Both the position numbers and the translations under genes were made by a program. Shown in pieces: positions 16,900 through 26,014 of a stretch of 64,000 nt of DNA. Every line of letters starts with the position of its first letter. The first letter of the stretch is position 1. The notes beneath the pieces are model-generated. The model did not search any database. It had not been told where the DNA came from and saw only the letters and a list, made by a program, of their open reading frames with translations. The stretch is from Pseudomonas guariconensis (GTDB taxonomy: Bacteria; Pseudomonadota; Gammaproteobacteria; Pseudomonadales; Pseudomonadaceae), in contig NZ_FMYX01000009.1 of NCBI RefSeq assembly GCF_900102675.1, forward strand, positions 124,001 to 188,000. The letters are read 5' to 3'.

Positions 16900-18177
16900 T
16901 CACCCGCGGCTCGCCTCCAGCGCCTGCGCCAGGTCCGCGATGATGTCATCGCAGTGCTCGATCCCGATCGACAGTCGCACCATGTCCCTTGGTACCCCAG
17001 CTTTTTCCAGCTCTTCATCATTGAGTTGGCGATGGGTGGTGGACGCGGGATGGCAGGCCAGTGACTTGGCATCGCCGATGTTCACCAAGCGCACCACCAA
17101 CTGCAGCGCATCGATGAAGCGTGCGCCGGCTTCTTGTCCGCCTTTGATCCCGAACGAAAGAATCGACGCCGGTTTGCCGCCGGTGTAGCGGCGCGCTAGC
17201 GCGTGCTCCGGATGGTCCGGCAAGCCGGCGTACTTCACCCAGGCGACCTGTTGGTGCCCTTGCAGGTAGTGGGCGACCTTCAGGGCGTTTTCGGTGTGTC
17301 GCTCCATGCGCAGGGCCAGGGTCTCAAGCCCCTGCAGGATCAAGAACGCATTGAACGGCGACAACGCCGCGCCCGTGTTGCGCAGCGGCACCACGCGGCA
17401 GCGGCCGATGAAGGCGGCAGGGCCGAAGGCTTCGGTGTAGGTCACGCCGTGGTAGGACGGATCGGGGGTGTTGAGCAGGGCGAAGCGTGCTTTGTTATCG
17501 GCCCAGGGGAATTTGCCGGAATCGATGACGATGCCGCCGATGCTGGTGCCGTGGCCACCGATGTACTTGGTCAGCGAGTGCACGACGATGTCGGCACCGT
17601 GCTCGAAGGGGCGACACAGGATCGGGGTGGCGACAGTGTTGTCGACGATCAGCGGCACGCCGTGGCGGTGCGCGGCGTCGGCCAGGGCCTGGAGGTCGAC
17701 GATGTTACCGGCGGGGTTGCCGATGGATTCGCAGAACACCGCCTTGGTGCGGTCGTCGATCAGCGCTTCAAGGGCGGCGATATCGTCATGCGGCGCGAAG
17801 CGGGTCTGGATGCCCATGCGTGGCAGGGTGTGGGCCAGCAGGTTGTAGGTGCCACCGTAGAGCTTGGCCACCGAGACGATATTGTCGCCGGCCTCGGCGA
17901 CGGTCTGGATGGCATAGGTGATGGCGGCCATGCCCGAGGCAACGGCCAGGGCGCCGACACCGCCTTCCAACGCCGCCATGCGCTGCTCGAGGACGTCGTT
18001 GGTGGGGTTCATGATGCGCGAGTAGATGTTGCCGGCTACCTTCAGATCGAACAGGTCGGCGCCGTGCTGGGTGTCGTCGAAGGCGAACGAGGTGGTCTGG
18101 TAGATCGGGACGGCCACAGCCTTGGTGGTCGGGTCGGGGCTGAAGCCCGCGTGGATGGCCAGGGTTTCCAGCTTCAT
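16900..18177 (-). CDS. metY: O-acetylhomoserine sulfhydrylase
   Basis: A 425-residue PLP enzyme that makes homocysteine from O-acetylhomoserine and sulfide (EC 2.5.1.49). The PLP lysine is K204 in HSLTKYIGGHG. The N-terminus KLETLAIHAG, the YGGTYNLL block and the long insertion around residues 225-260 (LLNTPDPSYHGV) mark it as MetY rather than MetB or a gamma-lyase. It is monocistronic. It supplies biosynthetic methionine, unlike the PLP enzyme at 3.5 kb. Confidence 0.95.
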   Translation of the reverse strand: MKLETLAIHAGFSPDPTTKAVAVPIYQTTSFAFDDTQHGADLFDLKVAGNIYSRIMNPTNDVLEQRMAALEGGVGALAVASGMAAITYAIQTVAEAGDNIVSVAKLYGGTYNLLAHTLPRMGIQTRFAPHDDIAALEALIDDRTKAVFCESIGNPAGNIVDLQALADAAHRHGVPLIVDNTVATPILCRPFEHGADIVVHSLTKYIGGHGTSIGGIVIDSGKFPWADNKARFALLNTPDPSYHGVTYTEAFGPAAFIGRCRVVPLRNTGAALSPFNAFLILQGLETLALRMERHTENALKVAHYLQGHQQVAWVKYAGLPDHPEHALARRYTGGKPASILSFGIKGGQEAGARFIDALQLVVRLVNIGDAKSLACHPASTTHRQLNDEELEKAGVPRDMVRLSIGIEHCDDIIADLAQALEASRG

Positions 18178-18355
18178 GTATCGATCCTTGAGTCGTGGTG
18201 GAAGCGTTTGAGCATGGAGGCTGGGAGGAGGGTGGTCAAGGTGATGGAAGGCGAGTGATGTGCTCGAAAAGTTGATGTGCTTGGATACTCACCGTTGGTC
18301 CGTGAGCCTCGATCAGCACTCGCCCGGATGAGGCATCCCGGCGCTGGCGGATAAC

Positions 18356-19333
18356 TTATTCGCTTTCCGCCTTTGCAGGTTCGGCCAGCGCATCGCCCGT
18401 TTCCCGACGCTTGTTCGCCACCCCAAACGGCACATGCACCATCGGCAGATCCCCAGCCACGGACGTCAGGTGGCTGCGTTGGTCGTCGAAAAACATGTGC
18501 GGCTTGAGGATCGACAGCACGCGGTCTTTTTCCATGCCGCCCAGGAAGAACGACTCGTCCGGCGACACGCCCCAGTTCTTCAAGGTGGTCACCACCCGCT
18601 CATGGGACGGCGCATTGCGCGCGGTGACGATGGCGATGCGCAGGATGCGCTGGTAGTCCGGGCACTGGGCCAGTTTCTGGTCCTCCAGGGTGCGGATGTG
18701 CGAGAGCTTGCGGTAGAGGTCCGCCAGCGGGCCTGGCTGGTGGGGGATGGCCTTGCGGTCGCGCTCGTGGGCCAGGAACTCGCCGAGGTCGTGATGCTGC
18801 TTGTACACGCTCTCGGCCTCGTCATCGGCGATCACGCCATCGAAGTCGAAAGCCACCCTCAGCTCGGTGTCGATTTCATCGTCGTAGATGCGCGTGGGTA
18901 GCACGAGGCCGGCGGGGTAGTCGGCGTCGATGGCGCGCTGGACGTCTTCTTCGTGGGCGCTCAAGAACAGCGAGGCATTGAAGGCCGGGATGTACTCGTA
19001 GGGCGAGCGGCCGGACATGAATGCCGCCCGGGTGATGTCCAGGCCGTAGTGGTCGATCGAGCGGAACACCCGCAGGCCGGTCTCTGGCGAATTGCGTGAG
19101 AGCAGCACCACTTCTACCGGCAGTTGCGCCGGGAAGGCCTTGTTGATGCTCAGAAAACGCCGGATGAACGGGAAGGCGACGCCCTTGGGGAAGGGCTCGT
19201 CGAGGTTCTGCTCCTGGTGCAGACGGTACGCCTCGACCCCCTCGGTCTTGTAGATGTCGTCGGACACGGTCAGGTCGAACAGCGCGCTGGAGGCGACGCC
19301 GACGACAAGTTTCTGCTCGATGGGGTAGGGCAT
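18356..19333 (-). CDS. Cytosolic 5'-nucleotidase (PF06189-type)
   Basis: A 325-residue protein of the 5'-nucleotidase family related to cytosolic NT5C1. The HAD-like phosphatase motif is VAFDFDGVIADDEAE near residue 160, with a later acidic motif HMFFDDQRSHL. It would dephosphorylate nucleoside monophosphates such as AMP. It is 31 bases downstream of the LuxR regulator on the same strand, so both may be on one transcript. If so, it would fall under the operator at 20570 and could help handle AMP from PAP hydrolysis; this is speculative. Confidence 0.88.
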   Translation of the reverse strand: MPYPIEQKLVVGVASSALFDLTVSDDIYKTEGVEAYRLHQEQNLDEPFPKGVAFPFIRRFLSINKAFPAQLPVEVVLLSRNSPETGLRVFRSIDHYGLDITRAAFMSGRSPYEYIPAFNASLFLSAHEEDVQRAIDADYPAGLVLPTRIYDDEIDTELRVAFDFDGVIADDEAESVYKQHHDLGEFLAHERDRKAIPHQPGPLADLYRKLSHIRTLEDQKLAQCPDYQRILRIAIVTARNAPSHERVVTTLKNWGVSPDESFFLGGMEKDRVLSILKPHMFFDDQRSHLTSVAGDLPMVHVPFGVANKRRETGDALAEPAKAESE

Positions 19334-19364
19334 GTGGCCTCCTGGGGCTGCTGTGCAAGCCAGA

Positions 19365-20513
19365 TTACCCCAACGACGCCACGCTGTTGAGCAAGGTCTT
19401 CACCAACTGCGCCTGGCGCGTGGCGCCGGTCTTGGCGAACACCCCGCGCAGGTGCGCGCGCACGGTATTGCGCGACACATGCAGCAGGTCCGCCGTTTCG
19501 TCCAGGGTCTGCCCGTCCATCACCAGCATTGCCACCTCGGTTTCCATGGGTGTGAGCTGGAACAGGCTGCGCAGCAGGTGGCGCGAGGCCTGGGGCGAGT
19601 CGGCCGGGTCGCGGATGAACAGGGCCACCGCCGGTCTGCGGGTGGCTTTGCCGGCCTGGTAGTTCAGCGGGATCGGCCGCAGCAGCAGGTTGAGTGGCAT
19701 CTGGCCGCTGGGGCGGGAGAGGGTGAGCACCTCCAGCTCATCCAGCCCGCGCTGGCGCTGGCGCAGCACGGCCTGGACCGCTTGCTGCAAGGCGCGGTTC
19801 TCGTGGTTGAGGTAGGCGCACAGCTTCTCTTGCCGGCACACCAGGCCATCGCCTTCGTCGAACAGCCGCTGCGCTGCGCGGTTGCAACGCAGCTTGCGGC
19901 CGTTCTCATCGAGGATCACCGTACCGACCATCAAGCGGTCGATGGTCGCAGCATACAGCTGGCGCTCGGAGTCCAGCTGGTCCACGGCCGAGTGCAGGTC
20001 CACCGCCTGCTGCACGTGTGGCTGCAGCAGGCGTACCAGGGCGACCTCCCCGGCATCGAAGTCCGTACCGGTGTGCCCGCGGCTGGCGAACAAGGCGCAG
20101 TGCATCCCGGCGTTGGTCACCATGTTGGCCACCAGTACGTGGCGCAGGTCCAGCGGTTGCAGGTAGTTGCGGTAGAAGTCGTGGGCCAGCCACAGCGCGC
20201 TGCCCATCACCTGGTCGGCCGTAGCCACTTGATTGGCTGGCCAGTCGAGAAACGGGCAGATGGAATAGTAGTACTCGCTGTAGGACGGCTCGCCGGGCAG
20301 CAGCGGACCGTGGCTGGAGGCGTTGACGATCAGGCCGGGGCGTTCGTGCTCGGGGTTGCGCAGCACCAGGGTGATGAAACGGGCGTCAAGGCGCTGGCGC
20401 AACTGTTCGAGAAAGCTGCCCCAAGGCGTGGATTCGAGAGGGCCTTGATAGACCAAGGCGAGCAAGGCGCTGAGCGCGTCGGTAGCGATGGGAGCCGGAT
20501 GATGAGCGGTCAT
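19365..20513 (-). CDS. tesR: LuxR-family regulator, TesR-like; probable regulator of the steroid regulon
   Basis: A 382-residue protein with an N-terminal GAF/PAS-like sensory half (PAS-type segment LMVGTVILDENGRKLRCN near residue 200) and a C-terminal LuxR helix-turn-helix (LTPMETEVAMLVMDG, then VSRNTVRAHLRGVFAKTG, about residues 318-375). TesR of Comamonas testosteroni, an activator of steroid catabolism, is a LuxR-family protein with similar size and build. A copy of the regulon motif lies 56 bp upstream of the start, consistent with autoregulation. The symbol is given by analogy; the inducer is unknown, a steroid or a steroid-derived CoA ester being likely. Confidence 0.75.
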   Translation of the reverse strand: MTAHHPAPIATDALSALLALVYQGPLESTPWGSFLEQLRQRLDARFITLVLRNPEHERPGLIVNASSHGPLLPGEPSYSEYYYSICPFLDWPANQVATADQVMGSALWLAHDFYRNYLQPLDLRHVLVANMVTNAGMHCALFASRGHTGTDFDAGEVALVRLLQPHVQQAVDLHSAVDQLDSERQLYAATIDRLMVGTVILDENGRKLRCNRAAQRLFDEGDGLVCRQEKLCAYLNHENRALQQAVQAVLRQRQRGLDELEVLTLSRPSGQMPLNLLLRPIPLNYQAGKATRRPAVALFIRDPADSPQASRHLLRSLFQLTPMETEVAMLVMDGQTLDETADLLHVSRNTVRAHLRGVFAKTGATRQAQLVKTLLNSVASLG

Positions 20514-20569
20514 GCTGCGCCTCGCGGGGTATCGGGAAGGGCAGTATTGATGGGGGACTTGCCGGGTAA

Positions 20570-20586
20570 ATCGTCTGTTTGGACTA
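20570..20586 (-). promoter_or_regulatory. Steroid-regulon motif, luxR-type gene
   Basis: Read on the minus strand it is TAGTCC-AAAC-AGACGAT, one mismatch from the consensus TAGTCC-N4-GGACGAT. It lies 56 bp before the LuxR regulator start and points toward it, suggesting autoregulation rather than control of the divergent gene. Confidence 0.65.
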
Positions 20587-20733
20587 ACTGGCTATGCTCG
20601 GGGATGATCCTGCCGCAACCGTCAGCGCCGGCGTCCAAGGCGAAGCCCGATGATCTATGCTCGTTCGTATGCCAGCAACGGGGTATCGCGCAGGGACGCA
20701 CCTCTCCCATGGGCGCCCGACGAGCATTAGAAA

Positions 20734-22347
20734 ATGAAACTCCCCACGTTGAAGCAGGAATGGCCGAACCTGGTGCTCTGGGCGTTTTTGCTATCGCCCA
20801 TCATTATCCGCACCCTCGCCAACCCGTACGCGAAGATCGACCTGCTGGCGCTCTACACCGTCGCCATCTCGTTGCTGTGGCTGGCGGCGATCCGTTTTGC
20901 CTCCACCGATCAATTCAAGCTTCATGTTGGGTTGTTGCCGTTCTATTTGTTGGCCACCATCGACCTGTTCCTGACGCTCAACTTCAACTCCCGGTTGACG
21001 GCGGCCTACCTGTTCATCGGGCTGACCAACTACAAGGAAACGACCGACTTCCTGCTGACTTACTGGAAGTCCATTACGTTCGTGCTGGCGGTATTCGCGG
21101 CTTGTTACGGGATCGGACTGGCCGGCCTGTACCGGCGTCGGCTGCCCAAGAGCCGGTCGCTGTTCGCCTTGAGCCTGTGCGCCTTGCTGCTGGGGTATGG
21201 CGCGTACTTCTACAAGACCGTGACGGTCAATTCGCTGGGCAAGGGCGCCGTGCTCGACCTGGTCGCCAAGGACCAGAGCACGCCGGTGGGTTACCTGTCG
21301 CAAATCGGCCTGACCGCCTACCTGCACGGCGAAACCCTCGAATACATCAAGCAGCGCCAGGACACCGAGGTCAACATCACCCGCGTCGAGAACGATTCGA
21401 ACATCGAAACCCTCGTTTTCGTGATCGGCGAATCTTCTCGGCCGCACAACTGGTCGCTCTACGGCTACGACAAACCGACCACACCGAACCTGGACAAGCG
21501 CCTGGGGCTGTTCAAGTTCAACCGCATGTGCACCACCGCGCCCTACACCGCGTTTGCCGTGCCGTCGATGCTGAGCCTGTCGCCGATCTCCGACTGGGAC
21601 CAGATCGCCTCGACCAAATCCCTGGTGGGCATCTACCGTGCAGCGGGCTACAAGACCCATTGGTTGTCTGTCCAGGAGGTCGACAGCTTTGGTGGGATCA
21701 TTCCGCAGATTGCCGCCGAGGCACACAGCCGGCAGTACTTCGAGCGCAGCTATGACGCCGCGCTGCTGCCTGTACATGAGCAAATCCTGCATTCGGCCGC
21801 TGCCAAGCAGGCGATCTTCATCCACATCAAAGGCAGCCATTTCGATTACGAGCGCCGGTATCCGGACAGCTTCGGGCAGTTCCAGCCCGCCACCGACAGC
21901 GCCAAGGACAGACTCGTCGCCCATTACGACAACACCGTGCTCTACACCGATTGGCTGTTGCACACCCTCATGAATCAACTGGAGGCCAGTAACAAACCGT
22001 CAGTGCTGGTCTACAGCTCCGATCATGGCCAGAACCTCATGGATGATGATCGCGGCTTGTTGGGGCATGGCATCGGTAATGAATACGACTTGTCGGTCTC
22101 GGCGTTCGTCTGGGCCACTGACAACGTGTCGCGCCACCAGAGCGCGAAGCTCGAAAAACTCAAGCAACGCCAAGACCAACGGGTGAGCATTGCCTCCCTG
22201 CCGCATACGCTGCTGGGGCTCACCGGCGTTTACACGGACGGCTACAACAGTGCCGAGGATCTGCTCAGCGACGACTTCGTCGACTCCAACTGCCCCTACC
22301 TGCTCGGCTCGGGTTTCGTGCCCTCGTTCGAGTTCGGTACCCGCTGA
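20734..22347 (+). CDS. Phosphoethanolamine transferase-like membrane protein (EptA/sulfatase family)
   Basis: A 537-residue inner-membrane enzyme with five N-terminal membrane segments (to about residue 160) and a periplasmic alkaline-phosphatase-like domain. The metal-site motif FVIGESSRPHNWSLYGY, the nucleophile region CTTAPYTAFAVPS and the later YSSDHGQNL follow the EptA/CptA family, which adds phosphoethanolamine to lipid A or core sugars. The substrate is not visible from sequence. It is divergent from the LuxR regulator and convergent with cysNC. The regulon motif between it and luxR points the other way, so it is probably outside the steroid regulon. Confidence 0.85.
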   Translation: MKLPTLKQEWPNLVLWAFLLSPIIIRTLANPYAKIDLLALYTVAISLLWLAAIRFASTDQFKLHVGLLPFYLLATIDLFLTLNFNSRLTAAYLFIGLTNYKETTDFLLTYWKSITFVLAVFAACYGIGLAGLYRRRLPKSRSLFALSLCALLLGYGAYFYKTVTVNSLGKGAVLDLVAKDQSTPVGYLSQIGLTAYLHGETLEYIKQRQDTEVNITRVENDSNIETLVFVIGESSRPHNWSLYGYDKPTTPNLDKRLGLFKFNRMCTTAPYTAFAVPSMLSLSPISDWDQIASTKSLVGIYRAAGYKTHWLSVQEVDSFGGIIPQIAAEAHSRQYFERSYDAALLPVHEQILHSAAAKQAIFIHIKGSHFDYERRYPDSFGQFQPATDSAKDRLVAHYDNTVLYTDWLLHTLMNQLEASNKPSVLVYSSDHGQNLMDDDRGLLGHGIGNEYDLSVSAFVWATDNVSRHQSAKLEKLKQRQDQRVSIASLPHTLLGLTGVYTDGYNSAEDLLSDDFVDSNCPYLLGSGFVPSFEFGTR

Positions 22348-22392
22348 GCGGTCAGGTGCGGGCACGGCGGCGTGGCACCGCGCCCGCTGCGC

Positions 22393-24279
22393 TCATAGCC
22401 TGAGCAAGGCTTCGACGATGCGCTCGGCGGCGGCTTCGGCCGATTCGCGTTGGGTGTCGATGTGCAGCTCCGGGGTCACCGGTGGCTCGTAGGGCGAGTC
22501 GATGCCGGTGAAGTTCTTCAGCTCGCCCCGCCGGGCTTTCTGGTACAGCCCCTTGGGGTCGCGCTGTTCGGCCAGGGCCAGTGGGGCGTCGATGTAGATC
22601 TCCAGGAAGTTGCCATCCCCGGCAAGGCTACGGGCCATGTCGCGCTCGGCGCGAAACGGCGAGATGAACGAGACCAGGGTGATCAACCCGGCATCGAGCA
22701 TCAGCTTGGCCACCTCGGCCACGCGGCGGATGTTCTCCACCCGGTCCGCCTCGGTGAAGCCCAGGTCGCGGTTCAGACCGTGGCGTACGTTGTCGCCGTC
22801 GAGCAGGTAGGTGTGCCGGCCCAGGGCGTGCAGCTTGCGTTCCACCAGGTTGGCGATGGTCGATTTACCTGCCCCCGACAACCCGGTGAACCACAGCACC
22901 CGCGGGCTCTGGCCCTTGAGCGCGGCGTGGGCCTCGCGGTTGACGTCGATGGCTTGCCAATGCACGTTCTGCGCGCGGCGCAGGGCAAAGTGCAACATGC
23001 CGGCGCCCACCGTGCGGTTGCTCAGGCGGTCGATGACGATGAAGCCGCCGGTGTCGCGGTTGTCGGCATAGGCATCGAACGGGATCGGCCGGTCCAAGTG
23101 CAGGTTGCACACGCCGATGCCGTTGAGCTCCAGGGTCTTGGCCGCGAGTTGCTCAAGGCTGTTCACATCGACCCGGTGCTTGAGATTGGCGCAGCTCATG
23201 CCTACGGTGCGGCAGCCGATCTTCATCAGGTAGGGGCGCCCGGGCAGCAGGGCGTCCTCGTCCATCCACACCAGGGTGGCCTCGAACTGGTCGGCCACCG
23301 CAGGCGGGGCATCGGCCAGGGCGATCAGGTCGCCGCGGCTGATGTCGATCTCGTCCTTGAGCACCAAGGTCACAGCTTGGCCGCATTCGGCCCGTTGTTG
23401 CGGGCCGTTGGGGCCGAGGATTTGCGTGACCTCGCTCTGCTGGCCTGAAGGCAGTACGCGGATGCGCTCGCCGACGCTCACGCTGCCAGCGGCGACGTTG
23501 CCGCAGTAGCCGCGAAAATCAAGGTTCGGCCGGTTGACCCATTGCACTGGCAGGCGAAACGCCGCTTCGCTGGCGCGGGCCTGCTCCAGGGGCACCTCTT
23601 CCAGATACGCCAGCAGGCTCGGGCCTGTGTACCACGGGGTATTCAGGCTGGGGCTGAGCATGTTGTCGCCGCGCAGCGCCGACAGCGGGATGCACTGGAT
23701 ATCGTGCAGGCCGATCTGCGCGGCGAAGGCGCGGTACTCGGCCTCGATGCGCTCGAACACCGCCTGGGCGTAATCCATCAGGTCGAGTTTGTTGATCGCC
23801 AGCACCACTTTGCCGATACCCAGCAGGGACACCAGGTAGCTGTGGCGGCGGGTCTGGGTCAGCAAGCCTTGGCGGGCATCCACCAGGATCACCGCCAGGT
23901 CCGCGGTGGAAGCGCCGGTAACCATGTTGCGGGTGTACTGCTCATGGCCGGGGGTGTCGGCGACGATGAACTTGCGTTTGTCGGTAGCGAAGAAGCGGTA
24001 CGCCACATCGATGGTGATGCCTTGCTCACGCTCGGCGGCCAGACCGTCCACCAGCAGGGCGAAGTCCAGCTCCTCGCCTTGGGTGCCGAGCTTTTTCGAG
24101 TCGGCTTCGAGCTGGCCGAGCTGGTCTTCGAACAACACCTTGGACTCGTACAGCAGGCGCCCGATCAGGGTGCTTTTGCCGTCGTCGACACTGCCACAGG
24201 TGATGAAGCGCAGCAGTTGCTTGTGCTGTTGCGCCTGCAGGTACGGGGTGAGTTCGTCGTGCTGGGTGATGGCGTTCAT
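22393..24279 (-). CDS. cysNC: Bifunctional sulfate adenylyltransferase large subunit / APS kinase
   Basis: A 628-residue fusion. The N-terminal CysN GTPase (GSVDDGKSTLIG, DTPGHEQYTRN, NKLD) drives ATP sulfurylase; the C-terminal CysC kinase (WFTGLSGAGKSTIANLVE) phosphorylates APS to PAPS. CysD starts at the same point this gene's start overlaps, so the subunits are co-translated. Pseudomonads normally carry a housekeeping cysD-cysNC for sulfate assimilation. This copy has no assimilation genes around it but lies behind a regulon-type motif, like NodPQ-type copies dedicated to sulfotransferases. That second-copy status is inferred from context and CysD divergence. Confidence 0.93.
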   Translation of the reverse strand: MNAITQHDELTPYLQAQQHKQLLRFITCGSVDDGKSTLIGRLLYESKVLFEDQLGQLEADSKKLGTQGEELDFALLVDGLAAEREQGITIDVAYRFFATDKRKFIVADTPGHEQYTRNMVTGASTADLAVILVDARQGLLTQTRRHSYLVSLLGIGKVVLAINKLDLMDYAQAVFERIEAEYRAFAAQIGLHDIQCIPLSALRGDNMLSPSLNTPWYTGPSLLAYLEEVPLEQARASEAAFRLPVQWVNRPNLDFRGYCGNVAAGSVSVGERIRVLPSGQQSEVTQILGPNGPQQRAECGQAVTLVLKDEIDISRGDLIALADAPPAVADQFEATLVWMDEDALLPGRPYLMKIGCRTVGMSCANLKHRVDVNSLEQLAAKTLELNGIGVCNLHLDRPIPFDAYADNRDTGGFIVIDRLSNRTVGAGMLHFALRRAQNVHWQAIDVNREAHAALKGQSPRVLWFTGLSGAGKSTIANLVERKLHALGRHTYLLDGDNVRHGLNRDLGFTEADRVENIRRVAEVAKLMLDAGLITLVSFISPFRAERDMARSLAGDGNFLEIYIDAPLALAEQRDPKGLYQKARRGELKNFTGIDSPYEPPVTPELHIDTQRESAEAAAERIVEALLRL

Positions 24280-25175
24280 CAGAAGTACCCTTCTTGTTTT
24301 TTCTTCTCCATGGAGCCGGCCGAATCGCTGTCGATCAGGCGGCCTTGGCGTTCCGAGGTGCGGCTGACCAGCATCTCGCTGATGATCGCCGGCAGGTCGT
24401 GGGCGTCGCTGTCGATGGCACCGGTAAGCGGGTAGCACCCCAGGGTGCGAAAGCGCACCTTGCGCATTTGCGGGGTCTCGCCGTCACGCAGCGGCAGACG
24501 GTGGTCGTCGACCATGATCAGGGTGCCATCGCGCTCCACCACCGGACGCTCCTTGGCGAAGTACAGCGGCACGATGGGGATCTGCTCGAGATAGATGTAT
24601 TGCCAGATGTCCAGTTCGGTCCAGTTCGACAGCGGGAACACCCGCAGGCTCTCGCCCTTGCGCTTGCGCGTGTTGTACAGACGCCAAAGCTCCGGGCGCT
24701 GCTGCTTGGGGTCCCAGCGGTGCTGCTCGGAGCGCAGCGAGAATACCCGCTCCTTGGCCCGGGACTTTTCCTCGTCGCGCCGCGCGCCGCCAAAGGCTGC
24801 GTCGAAACCGTGCTTGTCCAGCGCCTGCTTGAGGCCCTGGGTCTTCCACACATCGGTGTGCAGCGCCGAGCCGTGGGTGAAAGGGTCAATGGCCTTTTCC
24901 ACGCCCTCGGGGTTGATGTGCACCAGCAGTTCCAGGCCCAGGCGCTTGGCGGTCTGGTCGCGGAAGGCGATCATTTCGCGAAACTTCCAGGTGGTGTCCA
25001 CGTGCAGCAGCGGGAAGGGCGGTCTGCCCGGAGCGAAGGCCTTCATCGCCAGGTGCAGCATCACCGCGCTGTCCTTGCCGATGGAGTAAAGCATCACCGG
25101 GTTTTCACACTCGGCCACCACTTCGCGGATGATCTGGATGCTCTCGGCTTCCAGCCATTGCAGATGAGTCAACAT
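24279..25175 (-). CDS. cysD: Sulfate adenylyltransferase small subunit, divergent copy
   Basis: A 298-residue PAPS-reductase-fold subunit that, with CysN, makes APS from ATP and sulfate. The pyrophosphatase loop is YSIGKDSAVMLHLA and the family blocks FGGARRDEEKSRAKER and FPLSNWTELDIWQYIY are intact. From my knowledge of the family, the housekeeping pseudomonad CysD is slightly longer and differs in the region before FRTLGCYPLTG, so this looks like a paralogue. It overlaps cysNC (TGATG). A palindromic regulon-type motif lies 72 bp upstream. Confidence 0.93.
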   Translation of the reverse strand: MLTHLQWLEAESIQIIREVVAECENPVMLYSIGKDSAVMLHLAMKAFAPGRPPFPLLHVDTTWKFREMIAFRDQTAKRLGLELLVHINPEGVEKAIDPFTHGSALHTDVWKTQGLKQALDKHGFDAAFGGARRDEEKSRAKERVFSLRSEQHRWDPKQQRPELWRLYNTRKRKGESLRVFPLSNWTELDIWQYIYLEQIPIVPLYFAKERPVVERDGTLIMVDDHRLPLRDGETPQMRKVRFRTLGCYPLTGAIDSDAHDLPAIISEMLVSRTSERQGRLIDSDSAGSMEKKKQEGYF

Positions 25176-25247
25176 CGGATACCTCCTCGTGATCGTCCGG
25201 GCTTGAGCCCGGTTGACGCCAAGGTAGGCAATGCGCCCCCGGCGCCT

Positions 25248-25267
25248 CTTCGTCTGCTCGGACGAAG
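25248..25267 (-). promoter_or_regulatory. Steroid-regulon-type motif, cysD-cysNC
   Basis: CTTCGTC and GACGAAG form a perfect 7-bp inverted repeat around a 6-base centre, with half-sites matching GGACGAA and AGACGAA. It differs from the main consensus (TAGTCC replaced by TCGTCC). It lies 72 bp before cysD in a short gap. Confidence 0.6.
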
Positions 25268-25286
25268 TGCGCCGGGGGCATGGAGA

Positions 25287-25757
25287 TCACCCAGCAGCAG
25301 CGCGCAGCGACTCGGCGCGGGCCTTCACCGCCAGGGCCACGGCATCGAAGCCCTGCTTGACCCAGTGGCCATGGTTGGCCATGACCGTGTCGGCGGTGGG
25401 CCCCAGGAACTGGTCGGTGGTGTGGTAGCGGCAGCTGTCCGGGCCGGTACGTTCGATCACCTGCTCGCGGCGGGCGGCGTCGGGGTTGCTGGCGCTGGCG
25501 TGCATCTCCCAGGCCAGCAGGCGGTACGGTTCGAAGTCGGCCAACTGCTCGGTCACGTGGATCAGCTCACCGGGCTGCGTGGGATCAGGCAGGTACAGAT
25601 TGACCGGCTCGCCCAGGCGCAAGGTGGACTCGACCTTGATCGTGTACGGGTTCCACTGGGGATAGCGGGGCAGATCGATGAGGATCGACCAGACCAGCTC
25701 TGCAGGGGCGGCGATATCCACGGTGACGGAGCGAACCAGGTTTTTTTCTGTTGTCAT
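25287..25757 (-). CDS. SRPBCC-family ligand-binding protein
   Basis: A 156-residue START-like (SRPBCC / polyketide cyclase) protein: VRSVTVDIAAPAELVWSIL at the N-terminus, then YPQWNPYTIKVES, and a C-terminal helix. These small proteins form a deep hydrophobic pocket and bind or modify lipids, sterols and polyketides. It lies upstream of cysD on the same strand and has its own regulon-type motif 90 bp upstream, so a steroid-related ligand is plausible but unproven. The start at 25757 (MTTEKNLVRS) follows an AAGGTGTCC-type region; a longer start at 25817 is improbable. Confidence 0.82.
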   Translation of the reverse strand: MTTEKNLVRSVTVDIAAPAELVWSILIDLPRYPQWNPYTIKVESTLRLGEPVNLYLPDPTQPGELIHVTEQLADFEPYRLLAWEMHASASNPDAARREQVIERTGPDSCRYHTTDQFLGPTADTVMANHGHWVKQGFDAVALAVKARAESLRAAAG

Positions 25758-25847
25758 CAAGGTGTCCTCGTTGGATGGCCCAAGCCCGGCTGGGCGCGGG
25801 AGAGCCAGATGGCCCAACGGGGGATCGTCGCCCGTTGCGACGGGGGG

Positions 25848-25871
25848 CTCCTCGTCCGTTTGGACGAGGAG
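25848..25871 (-). promoter_or_regulatory. Steroid-regulon-type motif, SRPBCC gene
   Basis: A perfect 10-bp inverted repeat: CTCCTCGTCC at 25848-25857, four bases, GGACGAGGAG at 25862-25871. The core CGTCC-N4-GGACGA matches the regulon half-sites with the usual 4-base spacer. It lies 90 bp upstream of the SRPBCC start. Confidence 0.6.
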
Positions 25872-26014
25872 GCAGAGTGAGGTAATCCTACTTGGAGCTA
25901 GGCATTGTTCCGTATGAGTGGCGGCAAAATCCGCCTGCTGTGAAGCAGTGCGCGTGCAGAACTCTGATCGAAAGTTAGGAACAATCCCACGCTACTGAAC
26001 AAGGAGTGATGCAC

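Noticed and set aside
19332..21755. An 807-codon open frame on the plus strand
   Set aside because: It spans the antisense of the LuxR gene, a promoter gap and another frame of the phosphoethanolamine-transferase gene; no protein family is recognisable in it.
22350..22392. A GC-rich hairpin between the convergent transferase and cysNC genes as a terminator
   Set aside because: The stem is short and interrupted, and there is no T-run on either strand.
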